Below, one piece after another: positions 46,501 to 57,424 of a stretch of DNA of 64,000 bases. Source of the stretch: Flabesymbios commensalis (lineage: Eukaryota > Annelida > Polychaeta > Terebellida > Flabelligeridae). Under the pieces are notes generated by a model. It was not told the origin of the DNA. It did not search any database and saw nothing but the letters and a program-made list of their open reading frames with translations. Each line of letters starts with the position of its first letter. Positions within the stretch are counted from its first letter, which is position 1. The position numbers were made by a program, and so were the translations under genes. The DNA lies in contig OZ024907.1 in NCBI GenBank assembly GCA_964017125.1, positions 20,352,206 through 20,416,205 on the forward strand, in the 5' to 3' direction.

Positions 46501-47117
46501 AAATAAGGTGTGGGTATTGGGTAAGAGTAATCTAGCAGTTGAAGGGTTGGTGAATGTCTGAAGATGGAGACCAGCTGTGATGTGCACTGATCCAGAATGG
46601 CTGTAATCCTGGTGAATACGTCACAGATGGCGCGTCACACATGTCCACGTCATAGTGATTTAGTCAGGCTCTGTTAGAGGTATTGACCAGTGGCTTTCGG
46701 AGTTCAGGTGCCATCAGCGTCGTTCTCATCAGCGCCCCTCCACGAACTGCTGGTTAAAGGTTGGGCCAGCGTCGAAGACGATGGACCAACATTAAACCAG
46801 AATTGGTTCTATGTGTTTTCTCAGCTGGCCCTCACACATCACTCTCAGCACTGCATCAATGCCCACATTGTACTTCAATGCTTTGACCAATTGCTGACCT
46901 TGCCAGAAAACCATTCATGGTAATAAAATCAGAAGACCAAGAGTTAGGCCTACATGGCCGTCGTTCCGGACTGACGAATTTATATCTCTGGAGACAGGTC
47001 GATCACGTAAATGACGGTTATCTTGTACAATTAAATCCGGAGAAACAACAAACCACCAGCCATATAGATAGGCCTACATGAGATTACACCATAATATATG
47101 CACATTTACACATCGTA
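46501..47117. other. no gene seen apart from one family-A MITE
   Basis: Ends where the truncated LINE begins. Confidence 0.6.
46748..46826. mobile_element. MITE family A
   Basis: GGCCAGCGTCGAAGACGATG and ACATTAAACCAGAATTGG. Confidence 0.78.
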
Positions 47118-47356
47118 GTACCGCAGATATTGGCACACGATGAATTTAAAAATTCTGAAACAGTTAATATGTGTGAAAACATTAAATACAAGTGGAATGC
47201 CAATTTCATTGATGTATATAAAACAAATATAACTAAGTTTAAAAACAACATTGAAGAGACTATACATCAAGCAGAAATAAAAAGCAGTCTGTTAGATGAT
47301 GATATTTATAATATTGTTAATGTCATTAGTGATGCACTAAAGAAAGCTGCATATAA

Positions 47357-47845
47357 CGTCTCACCACACATAATACCCGTCCCATAGACTTACATGTATT
47401 ATGACCCATACACTCAGACCTCCCATCACTCTTTAAGTAGAAAAATGTAAATAAACCTATGTATTTTTTCAACCATCAGACTGTCCTCTTTCAATATCAA
47501 AAATAAAAAAGGGGTGTGAAAGGGATATAATTTTTTTTATTTGAGCCCATAATAACCTCTTGCCCCACTCTCCCCTGAGCGACCTCCGAAAAAATTGACC
47601 TTGTTTTTTAGAAGAGCCTTGTTACAGTCAGCGCAAGGACTTCCTGTTGGATCTATCTTCCATCATTTTGATGCTTTTGCTACACCAAATCATCACAGAA
47701 TCGATTCAAATTGGTAGAAAAATGATATATCTGTAATATTTACCACCGAGGCTGCTGCAAAGAGCCACATTTTTAAAAAAGAGACTAACTTTCTTATTCT
47801 TAAACTTTATAATGATATGCGCGAATGAATTTGTGTGGTGAGACC
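47357..47845 (+). mobile_element. 489-bp TTAA-flanked MITE, copy 1
   Basis: It begins CGTCTCACCACACA and ends TTTGTGTGGTGAGACC, giving ~13-bp inverted ends around GTCTCACCACACA. It is identical to copy 2 except for about three substitutions. Confidence 0.85.
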
Positions 47846-47849
47846 TTAA

Positions 47850-48434
47850 GGGAAAAAAACATTTTTATGGCACATTTTTTTCGAGTGATCTATAAAATAC
47901 ATTCTATTCTGAACTCAAAAAAGAAAACCTTGTCTAATTCCCATGAATAGAAGGCAGACAAACAGAAATTGAAAATCCGCTGTTTTTTACTAGATCTGGA
48001 GAAATGACCCGTTTTTCTGTAGTACACCATCATTTTTCATTTTCATGAAGCATCTGTATGGGATTGTCGTTTTTTACAGAGATTCATCTTCAATTTAGGC
48101 CATAAATGAGTTTAGTTGTTCAGAATAATGATGTTCGGACATAAAACACCCAAGAAAATAGTTATAAATACCAAAGGACAAGAAAGTCAATGGGGGGACG
48201 TAGCTGAACCAAGTTGAACTTACAACTGTTTCAGTGCTATATGGAGGAATGCTTGATATATGGCCCATAATTGAACATTCTCAAGTCAGTTACGTTAATT
48301 TCACCAGAAAACATGTTCATATGAAATTTTTTCGCTGAAATGGCTGCCTGGTGATAATAAATAAGCAAAATGAATGGTCTAGTAGCAAAAACACATCCCA
48401 TAGGCTCAAAAATGTGCTTTCTGGAACTAGGGCC
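47850..48434. mobile_element. 585-bp TTAA-flanked middle segment
   Basis: Bounded by TTAA on both sides. It begins GGGAAAAAAAC and ends CTAGGGCC. GCACATTTTT occurs near its left end and, inverted, near its right end, so it may be a separate TTAA MITE with imperfect inverted ends. No coding potential seen. Confidence 0.5.
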
Positions 48435-48438
48435 TTAA

Positions 48439-48927
48439 CGTCTCACCACACATAATACCCGTCCCATAGACTTACATGTATTATGACCCATACACTCAGA
48501 CCTCCCATCACTCTTTAAGTAGAAAAATGTAAATGAACCTATGTATTTTTTCAACCATCAGACTGTCCTCTTTCAATATCAAAAATAAAAAAGGGGTGTG
48601 AAAGGGATATAATTTTTTTTATTTGAGCCCATAATAACCTATTGCCCCACTCTCCCCTGAGCGACCTCCGAAAAAATTGACCTTGTTTTTTAGAAGAGCC
48701 TTGTTACAGTCAGCGCAAGGACTTCCTGTTGGATCTATCTTCCATCATTTTGATGCTTTTGCTACACCAAATCATCACAGAATCGATTCAAATTGGTAGA
48801 AAAATGATATATCTGTAATATTTACCACCGAGGCTGCTGCAAAGAGCCACATTTTTAAAAAAGAGACTAACTTTCTTATTCTTAAACTTTATAATGATAT
48901 GCGCGAATGAATTTATGTGGTGAGACC
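48439..48927 (+). mobile_element. 489-bp TTAA-flanked MITE, copy 2
   Basis: Same orientation and same length as copy 1. Differences seen: A to G in AAATGTAAATAAACC, C to A in ACCTCTTG, and G to A in the last inverted end. Confidence 0.85.
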
Positions 48928-48931
48928 TTAA

Positions 48932-49197
48932 CTCGGGTATGGGGAAATCTCTTAAAAAAAACGAAATTAAGACGAAGACAACTACCGCACAAACCATGGT
49001 ATGACGAGTCTTGTGAAACATCTAGAAAAACTATGATAAAATGTAGAAATAACTATAGACGAGAACAAAGTTTGGAAAACTTAAATTTCGCAAGAAAATC
49101 CAGCACAAAATATAAAAAAATAGCGCATAAAGCTTATTCCAAATATAAACAACAATTAATTCACAAATTACGCCAACTGCAGTCTGAAAATCCCAGA
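48932..49197 (+). pseudogene. LINE linker region between endonuclease and RT
   Basis: The frame reads TRVWGNLLKKTKLRRRQLPH and then KPWYDESCE, followed by basic KYKKIAHKAYSKYKQQLIHK. The KPWYDxxC motif is typical of the stretch just before the RT in many LINEs. At about 49197 the frame shifts: the ongoing frame ends at 49215, while the +1 frame continues as EYWKIIKREK into the RT. Its left edge is the TTAA right junction of the inserted element. Confidence 0.8.
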
Positions 49198-50529
49198 GTA
49201 TTGGAAAATAATTAAGAGGGAAAAACATCAGAAACTCATCATAACATCTCTTTAGATATATTCAAAGAGCATTTTGAGAAACTCGCTCTTGGGAATGAAA
49301 GTGGCGATGCATGTGAAACGAACGGTGAGCTCAACAACATACCTCCTAATGAAATACTAAACAGACCTTTTACACCCCAAGAAATTGTGGAAGCTATATC
49401 AAAACTAAAAAACAATAAATCGGGGGGCTCAGATCAAATAATAAACGAATTTCTGAAACATTCACGCCACGAATTTGCTCCTTGCTACACCAGAATATTT
49501 AACTTGATCTTAGAATCAGGGCACATGCCTGACGATTGGTGTCAGAGCGTAATTCGGCCTATTTACAAAAACAAAGGTGACCCTAATGATCCCAACAACT
49601 ACAGGGGAATTTCACTGCTGAGTTGTTTTGGTAAACTGTTCACAAGCTGTTTAAATAGAAGATTAACCATTTTTATTGAAAATAACAATATTGTACAAGC
49701 AGAACAAGCAGGTTTTAAATCGGATTTCTCAACTATTGATCACCTATTTATTCTAAAATCACTAGCTAATCTGTATCTCAGTAAGCGTAAGCGATTGTAC
49801 TGTTGTTTCGTCGATTATAAAAAAGCATTTGACACTATAAATAGATCAACCTTGTGGTCAAAGATGCTAGCCTCTGGAATCTCGGGAAAATTATTTGATA
49901 TCATAAAAAACATGTATGAAAAAGCCAAATCTAGCGTAGCATTAACAGCAGAAAAACAGTCAGACTTTTTCACCTGTAACATCGGTGTACGACAGGGAGA
50001 AAATTTGTCTCCGCTTCTGTTCTCCATATATCGACACGACCTAAAGTCGTTCATATCGCAAAAATGCAACGGATTAAAAGACATAGAAAACTTACAAAAA
50101 GAGTATCTTCATGAAGAAATTGTAACATTTTTTAAACTGTATATACTTTTGTACGCTGATGATACAGTAATACTTGCTGAAAATCCAAATGACCTACAAG
50201 CATCATTGGATGAAATGAACAAATATTGTGATACTTTCGACCTGCACAATTTCGGAGAATTTATACTTGATACTGTAGAGGAGTATAACTACTTGGGATT
50301 AGTCTTCAACTACAATGCCAAATTCAAAATAGCAAAATCACATTTATATCAGAAAGGATGCAGAGCGATGTTCGCTCTACTTAAAAAATCCAGAAATCTA
50401 TCTCTCCCGATGGATATAATGTTAAAACTTTTTAATGTACTTGACAAACCGGTAGTGTTGTACGGAGCTGAAGTATGGGGCAGCGATAAATGTGACATAC
50501 TTGAAAGACTCCAGCTTAGATTTTTTTAA
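49198..50529 (+). pseudogene. LINE reverse transcriptase, broken
   Basis: From the frame change near 49197 the frame is open to 50529 (about 440 codons). It contains SGGSDQI, then PIYKNKGDPNDPNNYRGISL, then EQAGF, catalytic VDYKKAFDTI (Asp near 49815), GVRQGENLSPLLFS, and YADDT near 50152 with the two catalytic Asp. After YADDT the usual vN..KTK segment is missing: NKYCDTFDL runs straight into EEYNYLGLVF, an apparent in-frame deletion of about 25 residues. The frame ends at a seven-T run; reading resumes one base off as KYVLSVNK. It is a dead copy of an RT that would copy its own RNA at a nicked target. Confidence 0.9.
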
Positions 50530-50534
50530 ATATG

Positions 50535-51179
50535 TGTTATCTGTAAATAAGTTCAAGATTATGTACTGGTGAAAAACACAAGATCTCAAATACGATCTAC
50601 TATTTATTATATATATTAGATGAAAAAAATATATTTAAGTCTGAATGGGTGGAAACTGTTAAGACAACGCTGAACAATTGCGGATTTTCTGGATTATGGT
50701 TGAATCAATCATTGCCTTGTTCTATCGAAGTATTCAAACATTCAGTGAAGATAAGATTAAAAGATCAGTTTATTCAAAAATGGCACGAAATTATATGACA
50801 AGGAGGAAAATGTACAGTTTATCGTATTATTAAAACATCGTTTGGCTTCGAATGTTAGTTAAATGAATTACCAGACCTACTCAGGAAATATTTCACAAAA
50901 TTTAGATGTCGAAATCATCGCTTACCCATAGAAGCCGGTGTTCGGTCACAAGTCCTTCGTGATATGCGTATATGCCAATTTTGTGAAACAGATATTGGTG
51001 ATGAATTTCATTATTTACTTTGTTGTCATAATTTTAAAGAAGAACGTAAACATTTTATCAATTCAAAATATTGGGTAAGACCTTCAACCTTCTACCTACA
51101 TAAACTTTTTAAACAGACTAAGGGTGAAAACCTTAAAAAGCTGGCTATGTTTGTGAAAATAATAATATGTAAATTTTAA
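50535..51179 (+). pseudogene. LINE C-terminal domain with Cys/His motif
   Basis: After the RT break several frames carry the expected tail: WVETVKTTLNNCGFSGLW, then KIRLKDQFIQKWHEII with a stop, then FRCRNHRLPIEAGV and ICQFCETDIGDEFHYLLCC. The CxxC-x8-H-x4-C arrangement followed by R/K-rich sequence is the usual C-terminal zinc-like motif of this LINE type. At least two stops and a frameshift are present. It ends at 51179, about 90 bases before the heptamer tail. Confidence 0.8.
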
Positions 51180-51499
51180 TATTGCAAAATGTGAATATTG
51201 TATATACTATGTCATGTGCCTTCCTGGCAACTCTGTCTTGTCTTCTACTAAAGAGGACCATCAGAATAAATTACTTGTTACTTGTTACTTGTTACTTGTA
51301 GGCCTATCAGTAAATTTTTAAAACACCACCACACTTTTTGTGATAATTACTTTATCCAATTTTATATTTTCATCAAGTTGAATATAAACCCTCTTCAAAT
51401 CAATGGAAAATACAAAAATCTTGTTATGTTGCTGTAACAGTTATTGGTGCCGTTTTGTATTGAACATATTTCCCCCGTGACTACTGGGAGACGGGGGAG

Positions 51500-51685
51500 A
51501 CATGTTTTTCTTACTTCTCTCGACGTCAGCGTCGGCGTCTACAATTTGCATTTATAGTCCATATCGCAAGAACTACTTGTCCGGTTGCCTTCAAATCTTG
51601 CACACAACTCATCTAGGGGGTCCAGATATGCATTTTGGAGTAACTGCACTTTTACCTACTTTTGGTTTAGTTGCTATGGCCTAAT
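51500..51685 (+). repeat. unclassified dispersed-looking sequence
   Basis: TCTCGACGTCAGCGTCGGCG, then AGTCCATATCGCAAGAACTA. In style it resembles repeat E (query-like header then conserved body), but no second copy is in the window. Confidence 0.3.
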
Positions 51686-52040
51686 TAGATGTTTTGACAT
51701 ACTAGTATACTTAGTTTCTGGAGCAGATCTATAAAATAATTACTACGTGGATTACCGGCATAGAGCACATAGCTCGTCTCAATGGTCTCTTAAGTTTTGC
51801 CTTTTAATATTATTGTATCTTGACCTAGATGTTGACCCAGCCTACTCTGTAGTAATAGTAGTATATCAAATAAGAATATATTTTCTGGAACATCATGAAA
51901 ACCGCTAAAGATAGGCAGACCGTTACAATAAAAAAAATGTGAGGTTCTAGGTATAGTAATATGACCAACAAATTTCAATTCAAAACGGCCAACTATCAGC
52001 CATTATTTTCTGTATAGGACTAAGCCAGTACAATCATGGT

Positions 52041-52448
52041 GGGTTATCATACCCTGGTAATCAATGGGTGAATCCTAGCAGATCAAGGGTTATCATACCC
52101 TTGGTACTGGTGGGTGAATCCTAGCAGATCAACGGTTATCATACCCTTGGTACTGGTGGGTGAATCCTAGCAGATCAAGGGTTATCATACCCTTGGTACT
52201 GGTGGGTGAATCCTTGCAGATCAAGGGTTATCATACCCTTGGTACTGGTGGGTGAATCCTACCAGATCAAGGGTTATCATACCATTGGTACTGGTTGGTG
52301 AATCCTAGCAGATCAAGGGTTATCATACCCTTGGTACTGGTGGGTGAATCCTAGCAGATCAAGGGTTATCATACCCTTGGTACTGGTGGGTGAATCCTAG
52401 CAGATCAATTTCATAATTATCCCTGGTACGCAGTGGGTGAATCCATAT
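52041..52448 (+). repeat. 46-bp minisatellite, about 9 units
   Basis: GGTTATCATACCCTTGGTAC, TGGTGGGTGAATCCTAGCAG, ATCAAG. Units are very similar. Confidence 0.96.
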
Positions 52449-53282
52449 GACCGTCATTTTAGTTGACTGTTGTGTATGGACGCCGCTTGGAATAAATAAC
52501 CTGAATGACCCGCAATCAATGCTCTATTCATCTCATCGCCAGTTATTGTGTCGCACAATGACAAAAGGCACACTTTTTAAGTAAGCAGTTACCGCATTTT
52601 GGCTTTGCATGGTGGTATTGTGGGTATCCAAGAAGCCAGGCGACCCAATCTGCTTTTAGATCATCGGAAGTTAGGGTTTGTATGGCATAAACACCGCAAG
52701 AGCTTTTACTAGGTTGGATTGGTTTATGGCGAAAACTGAGGGCTTAGTTTATCTACGCTTAGAAGAAGACCTCCAAAACATTGATTGTTCGATTGTTTTT
52801 GTTTTTTATTTGTTTAGCTAAATATTTCATCTGTTCCCAGCAAACACGAATCACTGATCAAATGTTGGCTTTAAGTTGGGCCAGTGTCGTAGACGGTGGT
52901 CTAACGTAAGGCCCGCATTGGGTCAATGTAGCCTATTCCCTTACTTCTCCGTGGTGGTTCAGCCACAAGGGGGAGGAGATCAACTCCAAGCGTAGTGCCG
53001 CTCGCTTACTCGCAGACTGAGCCTGCCCCCCCCCCCCCCCTCAGGCCTGCACCGATGTATAAGTGAAGGAAGAAAACCCCCAAACAAACTCAAAACATTG
53101 AACAAGATTATTTTGTCTTTATCCTTGCTCCACTGAGTTGCTTAATTCTCTTTTTCGTCATTTGCATCATTTTTATTTTTTTGTTCAACAGACACCTCCC
53201 ATAATCTATACTTTATTGAACACATTTTATAAGTGTCAGTGAAATCTTATTTCTTCAAAAACTTCTGAAAAAGAAGTAAAAT
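52449..53282. other. no gene seen apart from one family-A MITE
   Basis: A 15-base C run at 53026-53040. Confidence 0.6.
52836..52931. mobile_element. MITE family A
   Basis: CCCAGCAAACACGAATCACT, GCCAGTGTCGTAGACGGTGG, GCATTGGGTCAATGTAG. Confidence 0.83.
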
Positions 53283-53340
53283 TGGCCAGCGTTGTGGACG
53301 ATGCGCCAACATTACACCAGCATTTGCCAAATGCCCAAGC
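53283..53340. mobile_element. MITE family A, right half
   Basis: CAGCGTTGTGGACGATGCGC, CAACATTACACCAGC. Confidence 0.6.
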
Positions 53341-53639
53341 GCAGAAATAGGTAGCATTTAGGGCTACCTAGAAAATGATTAATATATTTCATGAACATTT
53401 ACAGGTGAGTAGTAGTTGTCGAGGACATTTTTAGTTACAGAGTCATCTAATACTACATTCACCACCACCCAGTCATTATTTATATGTCTATTGTGCATCT
53501 AACTAACACATGTAGGCCTACCTTATACATATATATATACAACTTTCACCGAAACCGTTATATCTGTCATTGTACAAGGTGTGAAATATATAAAATATTG
53601 AACTTTTCTGGATCATCCAAATAAAACCATCAGGGTTAC

Positions 53640-53810
53640 GTACGGACCCCCTCCCCACCCGGGAATATCCCCCCTTGTTTGCAAAAAAAATGGAAAAAAT
53701 ATTCCATATTTTACGGTCATTACATTGCCCCCCCCCCCCCCCGCGAGTCTCCACCCCTTTTGGACCCTCCCCCTCACTTAAACATTCCTGGCGTAAACCC
53801 TGATCATCCA
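53640..53810. repeat. C-run-rich low-complexity repeat
   Basis: GACCCCCTCCCCACCCGGG, a 16-base C run at 53727-53742, and CACCCCTTTTGGACCCTCCC. Confidence 0.4.
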
Positions 53811-53973
53811 AATTGTTGTCTCAAATCATCAGCTAAAGCTCCTCTTGTAGGGTGTCACAAGTCACCACCAGACTGAAAGACTAGTTGTGGATCAATATTT
53901 ATGATTTTATAACATATCATGAGGCAATTATTCGAGTCCACTGAAATTATATATATCTATTTTTTTCTTAAAG

Positions 53974-54115
53974 GAATATCACAGAATACATTTTCATCAC
54001 CATAGTATTTACTGTTTTAGCATTGCTAGCTTTGACATCAGACATTCCTGTATTAATATTAGGTAAAGTAGTCGGGTTATCACTGAATAGACTTCTTCGA
54101 CCAGAAAAGCCACAG
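53974..54115 (+). CDS. candidate internal exon, hydrophobic membrane segment, gene unknown
   Basis: The sequence is open from a good acceptor (pyrimidine tract, then TTAAAG) to a good donor (CCACAG/GTATCT), 142 bp. It begins NITEYIFITIVFTVLALLAL, continues TSDIPVLILGKVVGLSLNRL and ends LRPEKPQ. This is one transmembrane-length helix followed by a second hydrophobic stretch and a basic end. It vaguely recalls multi-pass amino-acid transporters, but I cannot assign a family. No partner exon was recognised nearby, so it could be an orphan exon, a pseudogene piece or chance. Confidence 0.3.
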
Positions 54116-55514
54116 GTATCTCTCTCTATTCTAGTTGGTGTTGCCTATCTGTGCTGCCCAGTCACTTGTATTTTATTCAACGGGTGTGTACTGATGAAAT
54201 TGTTGATTTCTAGGCATAAATGACGTGTCATCAGCCACAAAAGTTGTTTGACCTATGCTATCCTTGTTTCTCGTGTTAACCTCCAGTGGACTTCACTGAC
54301 TTCGTAATGATTTCCTCAATGGATAAATCTAGCAAAAGTCCAGCCCAAAAATGATTGTTTCGATGCGCGACATGGTCCCCTTACTATAGGCTTACATTTC
54401 TGGTGCAGTTATATCATAATTTTGTCCACAGGTTGTGACCCCTTTCTGTAAAATTAGGTCATATGTCATGTGTGGCTTGTAAATGTATTTGTCAATTACC
54501 TGTTAATCTCTCTGCTTTAAAGTCAAATAAATAATTGTCCAAGCATATCCACCATTCCCATGTATTTGAGCCACAATGTGGAATTTCGAGATGTCTGCAA
54601 AAAAGGATTCATAGCCAGGAGAATTTTACTGAACTCCCTAATAAAAGGTGATGATTGGACATCAGTTAGTGAAAAGGTACCTGATGTGGCTTCGTAATAG
54701 AACTCGAAAAGCTACTCCAGAAAATGCTGCTTTTGTGGTTCAGCTTTTGTCGTTGATGTTGTTTTGATTATTTGCGTTTGATTATTTCTCTCATTGTTAT
54801 CATTCCAAAGTGGCTGCTCTGGATGCTCTGCAGTGTTAATTGGTTCTTTTCATAAAGGTCTACATTCACAATTTTGTACATTAAGGCCTACCATGGCATT
54901 AAGTGAAGCATCAATGATTGCTTTTCACAAGCTTTTCCAGACAACATATGATATGACTGAATGCATCGCCGGCATAAATGGGCATCTTGAAGACCAGACC
55001 ATGTCATTATATGACTAATGGATCCAAGAAAGCTCATCACAGTGTGGAAGCGAAGGCGTAATACAAATGACCGGTGTTTCCTATACATGTATGATATTCT
55101 GCCTCTGATTTTCACGTATCCGAAGTGCTTTCCACCAGCGCGATTGGCTATAATAGGTGCCTTTCTGCGTCATTTGCATTAAACTAGACAGTCCTGGCCT
55201 CCTTTGGAGCCGAATGAGGATTTTCAAAGGGCATCAAGAGATGCAGATGAGTTATTTTGGCTCCTTGTGTGATAATGACTATCTTGCCTATACCATGGAA
55301 TGTGTCACACACTTACAACCATCTATGGTAATTGTGTTTTGGTGAATATTATCTGCCTCATACTGAACAACTTTACCTAATATATGGTTTGAAATGTCTT
55401 ATCCTGAAACGATTCGTTCATAGACAAAAAACATAGCGTTTTAAAGTTTAATCATCAATTAGATAGCTTTATGTAAAATGGAAGTTGCACACCAATAACA
55501 TATATTACTATACA
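54116..55514. other. no defensible gene
   Basis: Short frames at 54794-55018 and 55157-55345 are of ordinary composition but match nothing I recognise. Confidence 0.45.
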
Positions 55515-55715
55515 ATCTGTCAGAGACTACAAACCCCCGCCATGTAATGCGGATTACAATCCGGATCCTGGATCCGGATTGTAATCCGGATCATCCCAGA
55601 AATTTATTAGAATGTTTGTTGGCCCAAGATACATCTCTGATAAAAGTTTCATGCATGCAAACCCGCTCATTACATTGTAAGCAATCCTGTTGACGGGCGT
55701 ACAAACAAGCCAAAA
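55515..55715 (-). repeat. repeat E, minus-strand copy
   Basis: Minus strand reads GATTGCTTACAATGTAATGA, GCGGGTTTGCATGCATGAAA, CTTGGGCCAACAAACATTC. The perfect palindrome at 55551-55587 lies within it. Confidence 0.75.
55551..55587. repeat. perfect palindrome, 18-bp arms
   Basis: GGATTACAATCCGGATCC, one T, then its exact reverse complement. Confidence 0.95.
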
Positions 55716-56212
55716 CAAACAAAACATAATCTCCTTTGGCGATATAATGAGGATTTCCTGGATTTTTTTACACCTGTGTGATAGTATTAGTATGGGAGGT
55801 GATATAATACATAAATCACATCTTATAAACAGCCAGCCATCAAAATGAATGTTGATCTTGGCAGTTTGTCTGGGAAATAAGACATTTTGAGTGATTTGGG
55901 CGGCCATGTTGGATTTATGCAAATTCGAAATATTACTTAGGTAAGCCTCTGCGTCCTCTAAACGTCCACCTGGTCATATCCAACTTTGAAATCATAAAAA
56001 TAGCTCGCTTAGGAGCCTTTTGGAAATTTGATAGATTTGAATATGTTTACACATAACCATGATAGCCTTGTTTACTTTAGCTTTTAGCATGAACTCATGG
56101 CCCACAATAAGCCGTCAGTGGAGTGGTGTCCCTACCTTGCCCCATCAGGTCAGACGATCAGACCACCGGACTGCCGGTAGCAGACAACTGGATGGATGAA
56201 GATGGGTGTCCC
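55716..56212. other. no gene seen
   Basis: Short frames only. Confidence 0.55.
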
Positions 56213-56236
56213 CAGCAGACACAAAACGTTCCAATA
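56213..56236. mobile_element. MITE family A, left end only
   Basis: CCCAGCAGACACAAAACGTT directly precedes the long-TIR element. Confidence 0.5.
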
Positions 56237-56765
56237 ATAGTCCGGCAGCAGAATGCCCAATATTGGCCTGACCTAAAATCCTCTGATATTGTTTTTTTCT
56301 CTGCTGATTATTTATCTTTGGGGTCTACATAAAGATATCTAGGGTGGTGTGGAGGTGTCATCTTTGAGCAATTTTAATTATTCAAGATGGCCGCCATGGA
56401 CCCGAAAAAACTCTGAAAATGCCTAAGTTATGTCGGACTCGACTTTATAAAGGGCAAACACTCGGTTAATATGTCTTATAACCATGTATGTTTGTCACAT
56501 TTTATTCGCATAAATCTGTTTTACATCTCCATAGTTTGAAAATGCAATAATGGAGACCATTTTGGAATCCAAAACAACTGTCGTATGGCTAAAAGCTCAG
56601 TTAAAATCAAATGAAACAAAATTTTATATGGGCAAACGATTTCGATGACTTATATAGAGGTACTCTAAGTATGTTTTAACCAACGTCGCGCAATTTTAAT
56701 TAAGGGGGTATGGTTACTTGAATGTGGTATTTCTGTTCTGTTATACCGATCTGCAACTTCTATAT
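56237..56765 (+). repeat. left inverted arm of the long-TIR element
   Basis: Shares TCTGCTGATTATTTATCTTT, ATTCAAGATGGCCGCCATGG and GGTTACTTGAATG with the reverse complement of the right arm. Confidence 0.85.
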
Positions 56766-57424
56766 CGCATCCGAACGGTAATTGAATGCCAATTCTTATG
56801 GTATATAAGTATATAAATCATTGCAGTATTACAAATAATGTCGCTTCATATATGCCCAAATATGATTTAATTTGAATAATCTGCCAAATCAACAACAATA
56901 ACAAAACCCCGTTGGGAAACACCATTTCATCAAACTTGTTTTACATGTATTCACATTTGGGCCACATTTTTTATTCCTTAAAAATAAGCGTGGATGTTAT
57001 GCGTGCTTTGAAATTTCAAGAAATTTTTGTGAAACACAAATATCAAATGACCGCCATCTGTAATTTGGTACATTTGCCTTGACTCTGCATCAAGTTTTAT
57101 AAACATTTTTTATATTATATGAATAATAACAAAAATTGACAAGATACAAAATGGCCGCCGTTTGTTCGAAAAATTGTATGTATTGAAACAAAAATCCAAT
57201 TAAAAAAAACCATACCAACGTCTTTGATATAAGTTGAAAGTCACTATCAAGAGCTTTTACATAAATACATAATATTTTATTTCTGTTAAATACGAAATGT
57301 ACAACAAAGCACAAGATTTGTATTTTACCCCTCCATATGAAGACTTTCAAACGTTGTTTTAGTGAATACAAGCAGGCCATCTCGCTCATGTTAATTTTAC
57401 ATGGTATAAGTGTTTCACATTATA
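56766..57424. other. unique interior of the long-TIR element
   Basis: AT-rich sequence with no gene-like frame. ATGGCCGCC-like words occur near 57050 and 57152. Confidence 0.6.

Larger units (their letters stand above)
47357..48927. mobile_element. composite TTAA-bounded insertion inside the LINE
   Basis: Two 489-bp direct copies flank a 585-bp middle. The four junctions are ATAA (47353-47356), TTAA (47846-47849), TTAA (48435-48438) and TTAA (48928-48931). TTAA duplications are the hallmark of piggyBac-type insertion. No transposase is encoded, so the parts would be non-autonomous. Confidence 0.8.
47118..51302 (+). mobile_element. non-LTR retrotransposon (LINE), 5'-truncated and interrupted
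   Basis: Pieces of one LINE in order: a pre-RT linker (47130-47356), a second linker piece carrying PWYDESCE (48932-49197), the RT (about 49198-50529), and a C-terminal domain with a Cys/His cluster (to 51179). It ends in a short 3' UTR and a (TTACTTG)4 tail at 51270-51297. No endonuclease domain is visible, so the 5' part is missing. TTAA-bounded elements fill 47357-48927. The reading frame is broken several times. Motif style fits the Jockey/CR1/L2 side of LINEs; the exact clade was not resolved. Confidence 0.88.

Noticed and set aside
47357-48927. Reading the two 489-bp direct copies as LTRs
   Set aside because: Ends are inverted CGTCTCACC/GGTGAGACC with TTAA junctions, not TG...CA with 4-6-bp duplications; no primer site or coding region between.
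54794-55345. Two 62-74-codon frames as possible exons
   Set aside because: No splice-site pairing, no recognisable domain; only ordinary composition.
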